DNA from: Duganella sp. 1224
GTDB lineage: Bacteria; Pseudomonadota; Gammaproteobacteria; Burkholderiales; Burkholderiaceae_D
Assembly: GCF_013408245.1 (NCBI RefSeq)
Contig: NZ_JACBYS010000003.1
Span: forward strand, 1 to 64,000
Length of the DNA stretch: 64,000 bases
Direction of reading: 5' to 3'
In this document: positions 34,069 through 44,100 of the stretch, piece by piece
How positions within the stretch are numbered: the stretch's first letter is position 1
Layout: every line of letters starts with the position of its first letter
The notes under the pieces: generated by a model
What the model was told of the DNA's origin: nothing
Database searches by the model: none
Seen by the model: the letters and a program-made list of their open reading frames with translations, nothing else
Program-made: the position numbers and the translations under genes

Positions 34069-35808
34069 ATGCGACATTCCACGCCCCTGCCCTTCGACGT
34101 CAACGACAAGCCGGTCATCTGGACGGTGTCGGTGTCGCGCCTGTCCGACCTCTTCCGCGACATCACGCTGGAATACGACAACCTCGCCACCATCGAACCG
34201 ATCCACCTGGGCTTCGAGGAAGCGGCGCGGCACATCCGCGAGCGGCTGGCGACGGAGCGCTGCGACGCCATCATCGCCGCCGGCTCCAACGCGGCCTACC
34301 TGAAAGGCCGGCTGTCGGTGCCGGTGGTGATCGCCAAGTTCAGCGGCTTCGATGTGATGCAGGCGCTGGCGCGCGCGCGGCGCGTGTCCGACCGCATCGG
34401 CATCATCACGTACCAGGAACGGCTGGCGGAGCTGGCGGAATTTGCCGGCACCTTCGGCTTCGACGTGGCGCAGCGCACTTATGTCACCGAGGAGGACGCG
34501 CGCGCGCAGGTCAATGACCTGAAGGCGGCCGGCATCCAGGCGATTGTGGGCGCGGGACGCATTACCGATCTGGCCGAGGAAGCGGGGCTGACCGGTGTCT
34601 TCGTCTACTCCGCCGCTTCGATCCGCCATGCGTTTGACGATGCGCTGGAGATGGCGCACCTGGCCCAGTTGGAGTCCAACCGCAACCGCGCGCGCGGTGC
34701 CGTGGTGACGGACACGCTGCGCGCCAAGCATGGCATCACCGATCTGCGCGGAGACTCGGTGGCGATGGAGACGGTGCGGCAGTCGGTGGTGCTATACGCG
34801 AAGTCGCCGGCGACGGTGCTGATACAGGGCGAAACCGGTTGCGGCAAGGAGCTGGTGGCGCAGGCCATTCACCGCGAGGCGCCGCGCACGCTGGGTCCCA
34901 ACCGCCCGTTCGTGGCGGTCAACTGCGGCGCGATTGCCGAGTCGCTGCTGGAGTCGGAGCTGTTCGGGCACGAGGAAGGCGCGTTCACCGGCGCACGGCG
35001 TGGCGGCCATGCTGGCCTGTTCGAGGCCGCCAATCACGGCACACTGTTGCTCGACGAGATTGGCGAGATGCCGCTGGCGCTGCAAACGCGCCTGCTGCGG
35101 GTGCTGGAGGAACGCGAGGTGGTGCGGGTGGGCGGCACGCGGCCGATACCGGTCAATGTGCGCATCATCAGCGCCACGCATTGCGATCTTGAACAACGCG
35201 TGCGCGAGGGCCGCTTCCGCGCCGACCTGTTTTACCGGCTGGCGGTGCTGCGATTGACACTGCCGCCACTGCGCGCGCGGCCGGAGGATGTGATGTCGCT
35301 GGCGGAATGGTCGCTGAAGAACGCGCTGGCGTCGCTGGGCGCGCGGCCGCATCCCAATCTGCATGCCGAGATGGCGGCATGCGCGCCGCTGCTGCAGCGT
35401 TACGACTGGCCCGGCAATGTGCGCGAGCTGCGCAACCTGACCGAGCGCCTGGCGCTGTTCCTGGCCGCCGAGCCGCTGCAGGCGTTGACGCCGGCTTTCG
35501 TGCTCAGCGTCGCACCCGAGCTGGCCGCGCGGCAGGCGCCGGTGCACCATGCCCAGCACATGCCGCATGCCGCGCACACGCCTTACTCAGCGCACTCAGC
35601 CCACTCCGCACATTCAGCGCCCTCGCCGCTGCCGTCGCCTGCGTGGCCAGCGGCGTCGGCCAGCGGCGCCATGACCGCGCCGTCGCGCGCCGACAGCATC
35701 GCATCCGTGCTGGCCCGCTTTGGCGGCCGGCGCGACGCCGCGGCCGAGTACCTCGGCATCAGCCGCACCACGCTCTGGCGTAAACTGAAGGCGGAAGGCG
35801 GCGCATGA
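34069..35808 (+). CDS. prpR: Propionate catabolism sigma-54 activator PrpR
   Basis: Transcriptional activator of the prp genes that in relatives responds to 2-methylcitrate. The protein has 579 residues. An N-terminal PrpR_N sensor domain (about 1-190) is followed by the AAA+ domain with Walker A at 254 (GETGCGKE), the sigma-54 contact loop GAFTGA at 304-309, and DEIGEMP (Walker B). The C-terminal Fis-type helix-turn-helix lies in the last 40 residues ([17 protein letters not shown]). A low-complexity linker (about 495-540) contains tandem Ala-His-Ser units before the helix-turn-helix. The GAFTGA loop is intact, so it can activate. It is divergent from prpB. Confidence 0.95.
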   Translation: MRHSTPLPFDVNDKPVIWTVSVSRLSDLFRDITLEYDNLATIEPIHLGFEEAARHIRERLATERCDAIIAAGSNAAYLKGRLSVPVVIAKFSGFDVMQALARARRVSDRIGIITYQERLAELAEFAGTFGFDVAQRTYVTEEDARAQVNDLKAAGIQAIVGAGRITDLAEEAGLTGVFVYSAASIRHAFDDALEMAHLAQLESNRNRARGAVVTDTLRAKHGITDLRGDSVAMETVRQSVVLYAKSPATVLIQGETGCGKELVAQAIHREAPRTLGPNRPFVAVNCGAIAESLLESELFGHEEGAFTGARRGGHAGLFEAANHGTLLLDEIGEMPLALQTRLLRVLEEREVVRVGGTRPIPVNVRIISATHCDLEQRVREGRFRADLFYRLAVLRLTLPPLRARPEDVMSLAEWSLKNALASLGARPHPNLHAEMAACAPLLQRYDWPGNVRELRNLTERLALFLAAEPLQALTPAFVLSVAPELAARQAPVHHAQHMPHAAHTPYSAHSAHSAHSAPSPLPSPAWPAASASGAMTAPSRADSIASVLARFGGRRDAAAEYLGISRTTLWRKLKAEGGA

Positions 35809-35957
35809 CCCGTGCGCCGGCCGGCGTCCCCGCTGGCTGCAAGGCCGCTACCGCTCATCCAGCCGGAAAAACCGCTCATCATGTACGCGTCGCCACCGCC
35901 ATGGCCGGGCGATAGCATGGCCTCACTGACTCAACAACGCCACAAGAGGGGAACACC

Positions 35958-36821
35958 ATGCTGATCAAGACCATCGCCGCTTTCGCCGCCACCATGATCG
36001 TCGGCCAGGCCGCCGCCGCCGACCATCCCGCATTCAAGGTCGACGTGACTGGCGCCGGCGCGCCCATCATCCTGATTCCCGGCCTGGCCTCGCCCGGCAG
36101 CGTGTGGGACGGCACGGTGGCGCATTACTGCGCCAGCGGCAAGCATCAATGCCACGTGCTGACGCTGGCGGGCTTTGCGGGCCAACCGGCCATCCAGGAA
36201 CCGCTACTGCCGGCCGCCGAACGGCAACTGAGCGCCTACATCAAGGACAACAAACTCGATCATCCAGTCGTCATCGGCCATAGCCTGGGCGGCTATCTCG
36301 GCATGAAGCTGGCGGCGGATCATCCGGACCAGGTGGGCCAGCTGGTCATCGTCGACTCGCTGCCGGCGCTGGGCGCGACGCAAGTGCCATCGCTCACCCG
36401 CGGTCAACTGAAGCAGCAGGCCGACGTCATGCGCGCCGGCATGAAGGCGCAGGACGCCGAGACGTTCAAGGCCAACCAGATGCGCACCCTGCGCACCATG
36501 ATCACCAAGCAGGAAGACATCGACCGCGTCATCGCCAACAGCAAGCAGTCGGACCGCGACACCGTGATCGACAGCATGGCCGAATTGATGGCCGCCGACC
36601 TGCGCGACGATATCAGCCGCATCAAGGCGCCGACACTGGTGCTGGGCACATGGATCGCTTACAAGGACTATGTGCCCAAGCAGGCCATCGCGTCGATCTA
36701 CACCGCGCAATATGCCAAGCTGCCGGGCGTGCGCGTGGAAATGGCCGAAAACGCCCGTCACTTCATCATGGTCGACGACCCGGCCTGGATGTATGATCGC
36801 ATCGACAACTTCCTCAACTGA
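35958..36821 (+). CDS. Secreted alpha/beta hydrolase
   Basis: Serine hydrolase of the alpha/beta fold with 287 residues; substrate unknown. A signal peptide (LIKTIAAFAATMIVGQAAA) puts it in the periplasm or outside. The nucleophile is Ser109 in GHSLGG, the oxyanion region is LIPGLASPGSVWDG and the catalytic His lies in ENARHFIMVDDP. A helical cap domain spans about 140-220. The start follows GAGGGGAACACC. It is followed 5 bp later by a LytS-type kinase and then a LytTR regulator, so the three probably form one transcript. The preceding prpR is on the same strand 149 bp away but is not an obvious partner. Confidence 0.85.
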   Translation: MLIKTIAAFAATMIVGQAAAADHPAFKVDVTGAGAPIILIPGLASPGSVWDGTVAHYCASGKHQCHVLTLAGFAGQPAIQEPLLPAAERQLSAYIKDNKLDHPVVIGHSLGGYLGMKLAADHPDQVGQLVIVDSLPALGATQVPSLTRGQLKQQADVMRAGMKAQDAETFKANQMRTLRTMITKQEDIDRVIANSKQSDRDTVIDSMAELMAADLRDDISRIKAPTLVLGTWIAYKDYVPKQAIASIYTAQYAKLPGVRVEMAENARHFIMVDDPAWMYDRIDNFLN

Positions 36822-36826
36822 GCACC

Positions 36827-37861
36827 ATGAACGACAAACGTCCGCTGATCGCGCGCCTGAACTGGTACTGGATCTTTCAGCTGTCCGGCTGGACCTTCCT
36901 GCCGCTGATGTCCTTCCTGATGGGCGCCTGGCGCGTGCAGAACCTGATGTGGGTCATGACATGGGGCGCCGTCAGCGGCTTGCTGATTACCGATATGTGG
37001 CACCGTGTCATCAAGCGCCGCATCCGCAACCGCCAGCGCACCAGCTGGAAACTGGTGGCGGCCGCCGTGCTGATACTCGGCACCATCCACACCTTCATCC
37101 AGTATCTGGGCTACCTGGTCTTCCAGCCGCAGCACATGGATCGCGGTTTTGGCTGGGTGCCCGGCGCGCTGATGTCGTGGTGGGCGGTGTACCTGGTGTG
37201 GAATATCTTCTACATGGCGGTGATCTCGCTGCGCCGCGCCAACCGCGCGGAGGCCGAGTCGCTGCGGCTGGAGGTAGCGGCCAAGGATGCGGAGCTGCGC
37301 GCCCTGCAGGCGCAGGTCAATCCGCACTTCTTCTTCAATAGCATGAACAGCGTGCGGGCGCTGATTTATGAAGACGCCGATTCCGCCGCCCTGATGATCG
37401 ACCAGCTGGCCAGCGTGATGCGCTACGCGCTGCAGTCGGGCCATCATGAAACCGTGCCGCTGGCGGCGGAGATCGAGGCGGTGCAGGCTTACCTGTCCAT
37501 CGAGAAGATCCGCTTTGAGGAGCGCATGCGGGTCAGCGTGGAAATCGGCGTCGGGCTGGATCAGGTGCGGATTCCGCCGATGTCGCTGCAAACGCTGGTG
37601 GAGAACGCGGTCAAATACGGCGTGGAAGCCAGCCCCACCGGCAGCGAGATCCGCATCCGCGCGCAGCGGCTGGACGATGGCGCGGTGCACATCGAAATCG
37701 CCAACCTGGGCGCGATTGTGCCGTTTGCGAATTCCACCAAGGTGGGCCTGACCAACACGCGCAAGCGTCTCGCCCTCGCGCTGGGCGAGCATGCGCAACT
37801 GGAATTATCCGAAAACAGTGGATGGGTACGCGCCACAATGACCTTGCCGGAGGCCGCGTAA
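36827..37861 (+). CDS. LytS-type membrane histidine kinase
   Basis: Sensor kinase of 344 residues with four membrane segments in the first 135 residues (about 13-33, 40-57, 76-97 and 113-134). No extracytoplasmic sensor domain is visible, so the signal may be read within the membrane. A coiled coil (ESLRLEVAAKDAELRALQAQ) leads to QVNPHFFFNSMNSVRAL with predicted phospho-acceptor His167. The ATPase domain has LQTLVENAVKYGVE and a closing GLTNTRKRL. The G1 box is less regular than in the kinase at 192 (NLGAIVPFA). It shares one base with the next gene's start (TAATG), so kinase and regulator are translationally coupled. Confidence 0.88.
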   Translation: MNDKRPLIARLNWYWIFQLSGWTFLPLMSFLMGAWRVQNLMWVMTWGAVSGLLITDMWHRVIKRRIRNRQRTSWKLVAAAVLILGTIHTFIQYLGYLVFQPQHMDRGFGWVPGALMSWWAVYLVWNIFYMAVISLRRANRAEAESLRLEVAAKDAELRALQAQVNPHFFFNSMNSVRALIYEDADSAALMIDQLASVMRYALQSGHHETVPLAAEIEAVQAYLSIEKIRFEERMRVSVEIGVGLDQVRIPPMSLQTLVENAVKYGVEASPTGSEIRIRAQRLDDGAVHIEIANLGAIVPFANSTKVGLTNTRKRLALALGEHAQLELSENSGWVRATMTLPEAA

Positions 37862-38574
37862 TGCGGGCATTACTGATCGATGACGAGCGCCTGGCGCGCG
37901 CCGAACTGCGACGCCTGCTGGCGGCGCATCCCGATGTGGAGATTGTGGGCGAAGCGGTCAACGCGGCCGATGGCCTGCAGCAGATCGCGGCGCTGAAGCC
38001 GGACCTGATTTTTCTCGACGTGCAGATGCCCGGCGGTTCCGGCTTCGACATGCTGGCCGCGCTGGAGGAAGCGCCGGAGGTAATCTTCACCACCGCGTTC
38101 GACCAGTACGCGCTGCAGGCGTTTGAGGTCAATGCGCTGGACTATCTGCAGAAGCCCATCCAGGCGGCACGCATGGCGGCGGCCCTGCAGCGCTGCGCGG
38201 CGCGGCATCAACGGCTGGGTGGCACCGGCTCGGTGGCGCCGGCCACTACGCGCAAGCTGTTCATCAAGGATGGTGAGCGCTGCTGGTTCGTACCGGTGCA
38301 GGACATCCGCCTGTTTGAATCGGACGGCAACTACACGCGCGTGTACTTCGACCGCCATCAGCCGCTGATGCTGCGCTCCCTGAACCAGCTTGAAGAAAAG
38401 CTCGATCCAGACCGCTTCTTCCGCGCCAATCGCCGTCACATCGTCAACCTCGACTTCATCGAACAAGTGGCACCGAACGAAGCCGGAGGCCTCGACCTCA
38501 CGCTGCGCGACCAGTTGCAAGTGGAGGTGTCACGCCGCCGCGCCGCCCAGTTCAAGGCGCTGACCACCATTTGA
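37861..38574 (+). CDS. LytTR-family response regulator
   Basis: DNA-binding response regulator of 237 residues, partner of the overlapping kinase. The receiver domain has the acidic pocket IDDE at 6-9, phospho-acceptor Asp53 in FLDVQMPGG and the conserved Lys in YLQKPI. The LytTR domain contains DIRLFESDGNYTRVYF and FFRANRRHIVNLDFIEQ. The start at 37861 is the one coupled to the kinase stop; a longer in-frame start at 37822 lies inside the kinase gene and is rejected. It is the second LytS/LytT pair in the window (the first at 192-2357). The convergent FtsX-type permease 15 bp downstream could be a target, but nothing shows it. Confidence 0.88.
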   Translation: MRALLIDDERLARAELRRLLAAHPDVEIVGEAVNAADGLQQIAALKPDLIFLDVQMPGGSGFDMLAALEEAPEVIFTTAFDQYALQAFEVNALDYLQKPIQAARMAAALQRCAARHQRLGGTGSVAPATTRKLFIKDGERCWFVPVQDIRLFESDGNYTRVYFDRHQPLMLRSLNQLEEKLDPDRFFRANRRHIVNLDFIEQVAPNEAGGLDLTLRDQLQVEVSRRRAAQFKALTTI

Positions 38575-38589
38575 TTCCCAGGCTGCCGC

Positions 38590-41019
38590 TCAGGAACGCA
38601 GCGCGTCCGCTGGCGGCAGCCGCATGGCAGCCCAGGTGTGCCGGGTGGCGGCGATGGCGGTGGTCAGCAGGGTGAGCAACAACGCCAGGAGCAGCGTCCA
38701 GCCGCCGATGGGGGCGTGGGCGATATAATTGCTGAGATAGCGCTGGATCAGCAGCAGCGCGATCGGCAGTCCGATGATGGCGGCCAGCAGCGTCAGCGCG
38801 CTGGATTCGCGCATCACCAACAGGCCAATGTCGGCGCGGCGCGCGCCTTGGAGCTTGCGCAACACGATTTCGCGCGCGCGACGTTGCACGGTGTTGGCGG
38901 ACAGCGAATACGTGCCAAAGGCGGCGATCAGCATCGCCACCAGGCTGGCGGCGACCAGCACGCGCACCATGCGCGCGTCGTCGGCATAGTTGGCGGCGAG
39001 GATGGCGTCGGCGCGCTGCAGGTTGAGTATCTGCTCAGGGAAGTATTGCGGCCAGAGGCGGCGCACGGCTTCTTCGACAGCTGCCTTGTCGCCGCGCGTG
39101 CGCACGCTGAGTGTGACGCCCGCCGTCCACAATTCAAACGCGGTCGCGCGTGGTGGGGAGCGCAGCGACTGGAAGCGCAGCTCGGGGGCAATGCCGACGA
39201 TGCGCTTGCGGACCACCTTGCCGTCAAACCCGGTGAACAGCACCGTCTCGCCCAGCGCGGCCTGCGGCGATGCGAATCCGAGTTCGCGCACGGCGATCGC
39301 GTTCAGCACCACTGGCACCGGATCGTCCTCCTTGTCGCGCCGCGCTTCAAACAGCCGTCCCGCCAGCGGCTGGATGCGATAGAGCTCAAAGAAGTTGGCG
39401 CTCACGCCTTTCATATCCATCAGCGCCGGCGTGCCGCCCGGCCGCGTCAACTCGCGCGACCATGCCATATCCAGCTTGCCGATCGGGTCTTCCGACACAG
39501 CGACGCCCTCCACGCCCGGCTGCGCCGCGAGCGCCGCCATAAAGCCGCGCGCCTTGTCGCTGTCGCGCACCGGTTCCGGCAAAACAACCACCAGCAGCGG
39601 CGCCGGATCGAAGCCCGGCTCGGCGCGCATCATGTAGTCGGTCTGCCAGGCGATGGCGATGGTGACGCCGGTGAGGCACATGGCGGTGGCGGCCTGCAGC
39701 ACGGTCAGCGCGCGACGGAAGCGCATGCTCGCCACCGATTCGGCGTCCGGCCGTCCGGCCAGCACCTGCACCGGCCGCACCCGCAACGCGATCCACGCGG
39801 GATAGAGCGCGGTGAGCACACCAAGCACGCCGCCCAGCGCCAGCGCGCCGGCGATATTCGACAGCCGCAGCATGCCGTCCAGCTCACGATTCACCATGTG
39901 CGAAAAGAGCGGCAGCACCAGCCACGCCAACAACAGGCCAAGCACCGTCGCCGCCAGCGCCACCAGTACCGACTCGGCGATGAACAAGCCGGCGACGCGT
40001 GCCGCGGACGCGCCGAGCACCTTGCGCATCGCCACCTCGCGCTGCCGGCGCAGCACACGCACGGTTGCCAGGTTGACGTAGTTGATGGCGGCCAGCGCTA
40101 CTATCGCCAGCGCGATCAGTGTCAGTCCGGCCAGTACCAGCGGATTGGCGCGCTGCGACGGCGTCAGGCGGCTCGTCTCCACGCGGTGGTCGAAATAGGC
40201 ATCCCGCAGCGGAGCCAGTTCGAGATCCAGCGCGCTGCGGCCGGCCAGACGGGCCTTGGTCTCGGGCGGAACATCCTGCAGGCTGGGCGTGCGCGCCACC
40301 ACGCGCTGCAGCGCATCGCGAATGGCGGACAGCGAGGCGCCAGGCTGCACGCGGATCAGCAGCTTGCCCATCCAGCCCTGCTCCCCGGTCAGCATCTCGC
40401 TGCGTATCGCCGGCTCGGTCAGCACCGAATTTACGCCGAACAGCGCTTCGAACGGAATCGTCGTATTGGCTGGCGCGCTGACCACGGCGCCAACGCGGAT
40501 GGTTTTGCCTTCCGCCTGCAAGGTACGGCCCAGCACCTGCGCGCTGCCGAACAAGCGCAGCGCCGCCGCCTCGGACAACACAAAGCTGTCCGGCTGCTCC
40601 AGCGCGACACGCAGATTGCCCTGCAGCGCCAGCAGCCCCAGGGTGCTGTCGAAGCCCGGCAGCACCACCAGCGCGCCAAGGCGCTGCAGCCCGTTCCGCG
40701 CGCGCACCACCAGCGGCCGCTCGACGGGACGCATCGGCAGATAGCTGGTGGCATCCTTCACACCCGGGGTATTTATGGCCACCGCGCGCAGGAACAGCGG
40801 CGCGGCTTCATACTTGGGCCGTTCGGCCGCCACGTTGTAGTACTGGTTGACGACGTATAGCTGATCCACATGCGGAATGTCGGCGTTGTAGCTGCTCGAA
40901 AAACGCACGAAGCCAAGCAGCAGCAGGCTCGCCGCCAGGCCGATACCGAGGCTGAAGATGACCGTTAGCGCGTACGCCGGTTGCTGCGCCAGGGTGCGCC
41001 AGCCAATGCGGAAGTCCAT
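38590..41019 (-). CDS. Orphan FtsX/MacB-type ABC permease (duplicated)
   Basis: Large permease of 809 residues with two FtsX-type halves. Each half has one N-terminal membrane helix, a periplasmic MacB_PCD domain and three helices. The first half begins with AYALTVIFSLGIGLAASLLLLGFVRF; its FtsX bundle carries ATVRVLRRQREVAMRKVLGASAARV. The second half repeats this with RRAREIVLRKLQGARRADIG. Such duplicated permeases (MacB-like or ADOP type) usually move no substrate across the membrane but transmit force or handle peptides and lipoproteins, with an ATPase partner. No ATPase gene is adjacent, so it is orphan here. It is convergent with the LytTR gene. Confidence 0.85.
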   Translation of the reverse strand: MDFRIGWRTLAQQPAYALTVIFSLGIGLAASLLLLGFVRFSSSYNADIPHVDQLYVVNQYYNVAAERPKYEAAPLFLRAVAINTPGVKDATSYLPMRPVERPLVVRARNGLQRLGALVVLPGFDSTLGLLALQGNLRVALEQPDSFVLSEAAALRLFGSAQVLGRTLQAEGKTIRVGAVVSAPANTTIPFEALFGVNSVLTEPAIRSEMLTGEQGWMGKLLIRVQPGASLSAIRDALQRVVARTPSLQDVPPETKARLAGRSALDLELAPLRDAYFDHRVETSRLTPSQRANPLVLAGLTLIALAIVALAAINYVNLATVRVLRRQREVAMRKVLGASAARVAGLFIAESVLVALAATVLGLLLAWLVLPLFSHMVNRELDGMLRLSNIAGALALGGVLGVLTALYPAWIALRVRPVQVLAGRPDAESVASMRFRRALTVLQAATAMCLTGVTIAIAWQTDYMMRAEPGFDPAPLLVVVLPEPVRDSDKARGFMAALAAQPGVEGVAVSEDPIGKLDMAWSRELTRPGGTPALMDMKGVSANFFELYRIQPLAGRLFEARRDKEDDPVPVVLNAIAVRELGFASPQAALGETVLFTGFDGKVVRKRIVGIAPELRFQSLRSPPRATAFELWTAGVTLSVRTRGDKAAVEEAVRRLWPQYFPEQILNLQRADAILAANYADDARMVRVLVAASLVAMLIAAFGTYSLSANTVQRRAREIVLRKLQGARRADIGLLVMRESSALTLLAAIIGLPIALLLIQRYLSNYIAHAPIGGWTLLLALLLTLLTTAIAATRHTWAAMRLPPADALRS

Positions 41020-41066
41020 GGGTGTCAGTGCGTAGTGAAGTTATCGCTTCTGACTGCAACATCCAT

Positions 41067-41090
41067 GCCACGCGCACAAATGCGCGTGGC
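41067..41090. other. Strong stem-loop between S41 protease and permease genes
   Basis: GCCACGCGCA-CAAA-TGCGCGTGGC is a perfect 10-bp stem with a 4-nt loop. It lies 48 bp past the protease stop and 48 bp before the permease start. It has no T-tract, so it may be a processing or stability element, or a terminator that works without one. Confidence 0.6.
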
Positions 41091-41137
41091 GGCGGCGCGG
41101 TGTGCGGAAACGAACGCCGGCGCCGCGCGCCAGCTGT

Positions 41138-44100
41138 TCAATTCCGGACATTCAGGCCAGGGATGACCTGCGGCGTGTAGGGCTTGACCGGCTGCTCCCT
41201 GATTTTTTTATCCAACAGCTGCAATGCCGCCTCCAGCTGGCGATCCTGCCCCTGATAAGTGGCATGCGGCGGATTGTCGACCACCACGTCCGGCGTCACG
41301 CCCACGCCTTCGATCAGCCACTGGCCGTCCTGCGTGTTGAACTGGCCCATCTCGGCCACGCGCGCCATGCCGTTGTCGCTGAGGCGATTGTTATCGCTCA
41401 GCCAGACGCCGGCGCCGGCGGTGCGCTTGCCGACCAGCGGCCCGAGGCCCAGCGCCTTGACGCCGGCGGCGAAGGTCTCGCCATCCGAATAGGTGTACTC
41501 GTCCACCAGCACCACCAGGTGGCCGCGGAAGGTGTGCTGCATGTTCGGCGACGGCGCCACGCCCGGCGGCGCCCAGAAGGCCCAGGCCTTGCGCAGCAGC
41601 TTTTCGATGATCCAGCTGTCGATGTTGCCGCCGTTGTTGCGGCGGACGTCGATGATCAGCCCTTCGCGGTTGACGTTGGCGTAGAAGTCGCGCGCGAACG
41701 AGGCGATGTCGTTGGCGCCCATCGCGCGCAGGTGCAGGTAGCCGATGCGGCCTTTCGACGCCGCCTCCACCTGACGCGCACGCGATTGTTCCCAGTCGCT
41801 GTAGCGCAGCGCGTTCTGCTTGACCATGTTGACCGGCAGGACGATCACCTTGCGCGTGTCGTTCTTGCGCCTGACCTCCAGCAGCACCTGCTTGTCGGCC
41901 TGATTAAGCAGCAGGTCGGCGATGTCGCGCGCCTCCAGCACCGGCTTGCCGTTGACGGCGGTGATGATGTCGCCCTCCTTCACGTCCACGCCCGCCTGCG
42001 CCAGCGGGCCGCGCTGCGTCGGCAGTTCCGGTTCGCTGGCGTAGATATGGTCGACGCGGTAGCCGTCGGCGGTGCGCGTCAGCAGCGCGCCCAGGCCGGC
42101 CGGCGTGCCTTCCGGCGCCGAGCGGCGGATGTCGCCCGGCGCGATCTGCGAGTGCAGCGCGCCCACTTCGGAAATCATCATGCCCAATACGTCGTTGAGT
42201 TCCGCGCGGTCGGTCACGCGGTCCACCAGCGGCGCGTACTTGGCGCGCACCGCCGGCCAGTCGGCGCCGCGCATCTTCACGTCGTACAGGAAGTCGCGGT
42301 GCATGCGCCAGGCGTCGTTGAACATCTGCCTCCACTCCAGGCGCGGATTGGAGACAAAGGTCCAGTCGTCGACCTTGACCTTGGCCTTGCTGACATCCGT
42401 CGGCGCCTTGGCGCCGGCGTCCACCACCAGCATGTCGCCCGGACCGCTGGCGGCCTGCGTGCGGTAGTAGACGTGCTTCTTGTCGGTCGACAGATCAAAC
42501 TCGCGCACGTTGGCCGCGAACACCTCCGGCTTGGGATCGTTGCTGGCGATGGCCAGCGTTTTCAGCGCCGGCTTGCCGTCGGCGCCGTCGGCGTCAATGA
42601 AGTACAGGCGCTTGTCGTCGATCTGCAGGCCACGGTAATTGCCGGCCGCCAGCGGCACCTCGTACAGGCGCTCGGCCAGGCCGGCGTAGACGATGGCCGG
42701 CAGCGTTTTGCCGGTCGCCTTGGGCACGGCGGTTTTGGCCACGGCTTTTTCGGCGGCCCTCTCGGCCGCCTGCTCGGTCGCGCCTTCGGCCGGCTTGTCG
42801 GCCGGCTTGCTCAGTTCATCGTCCGGCTTGAACGGGAAGCGGTTGTCCGGCTGCAGCGCCAGCGCGTAGATGCCGGTGCGCTTGTCGAACACCGGGCCCA
42901 TGTTGCGGTCGCCCCACGGCGAGCCGTTGGCCAGCGTGAAGTTGCGGGCGGAGAGGAAGTACAGCCATTTGCCGTCCGGCGAAAAGGCCGGCGAGCGTGA
43001 GGTGTAGCGGTCGCTGGTGACGAAGTGCAGCTGCTTGTCGGCCAGGTTGTACAGGCCGATCTGCTCGCGCTGCTCGGTGCTGCCGGCGCGGACAATCGCC
43101 AGGTTCTTGCTGTCCGGCGACCACAGGATTTCCTCGTAATCGCCCACGCCGGTCTTGCCGGCGTCATCGATGATGGTGTTGGCCTTGGTGGCCAGATCCA
43201 GCAGCCAGAAGCGGCCTTTCTTGTCGGTGTGGCCGAGCCAGCGGCCGTCCGGCGACGGGTACAGCTTCCAGCGGTGGTTGGTGCCGTCCCTGGTCAGTTG
43301 CTCGCCCTTGCCGGAACCGTCGGCGGCGAACTTCCAGATTTCGTTTTCGCCGGTGCTGTCGACGATCGCGTAGACCGATTTGTCGTCGTGGCTGAAGACG
43401 GCGTCGCGGGCGCGCGCGCCTTCCGGTATGGCGATCTCCACGCGGCGCTGGGCGCCGGTGCCGGCCACGCTGACGCGGCCGCGCGCGGTCAGCACGATGC
43501 GCTCGACCTTGCCGGCGATTTGCACATTGGTCAGCGTCTCCAGCGGCGAGCGGATCTGGCGGGTGCGCTGCTGGTCGAAGTCCGACACCAGGTCGATGGC
43601 CAGTTTTTCATCCTTGTTGGCGGCCAGGTCCAGCACGTGCAGGTCGGCGCCCAATTGATAGGCGATGCGGCCGTCGCCCATGGCGGCGTTGCGCACGTCC
43701 CAGGCGCTGTGGCTGGTCAGCTGGCGCGGGTCGCTGCCGTCCGGCGCCATGGTCCACAGATTGTCCGAGCCGCCGCGGTCGCTGATGAAGTACAGCCGGC
43801 CTTGCCACCACATCGGGCGCTTGTTGTTGCCGGTGTCCGAGGCCAGCAGCTGCACCGCCTCGCTGTTGCCGCCGAGGTCGTAGCGCCACAGCTGGGCGTA
43901 GGCGCCGCCACGGTAGAGCTTGACGTTGTCGTTGGTCAGCGCCAGGCCGTTGCGGGTGAAGTACAAGGTCTTGCCCTCGTCATCCAGCACGGCATCGTTG
44001 GCGTCGGCCAGCGGGAAGATGCGGCGTTGCAGGTCGCTCGGCGTGACGGCGGCGATGACGTAGCTGCGGCCCGGGCCGGTGCCGCTGGCCATGCTGACCA

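Noticed and set aside
35550..35660. CRISPR-like or minisatellite array in prpR
   Set aside because: The repeats are short in-frame Ala-His-Ser codons inside a single protein linker, without spacers.
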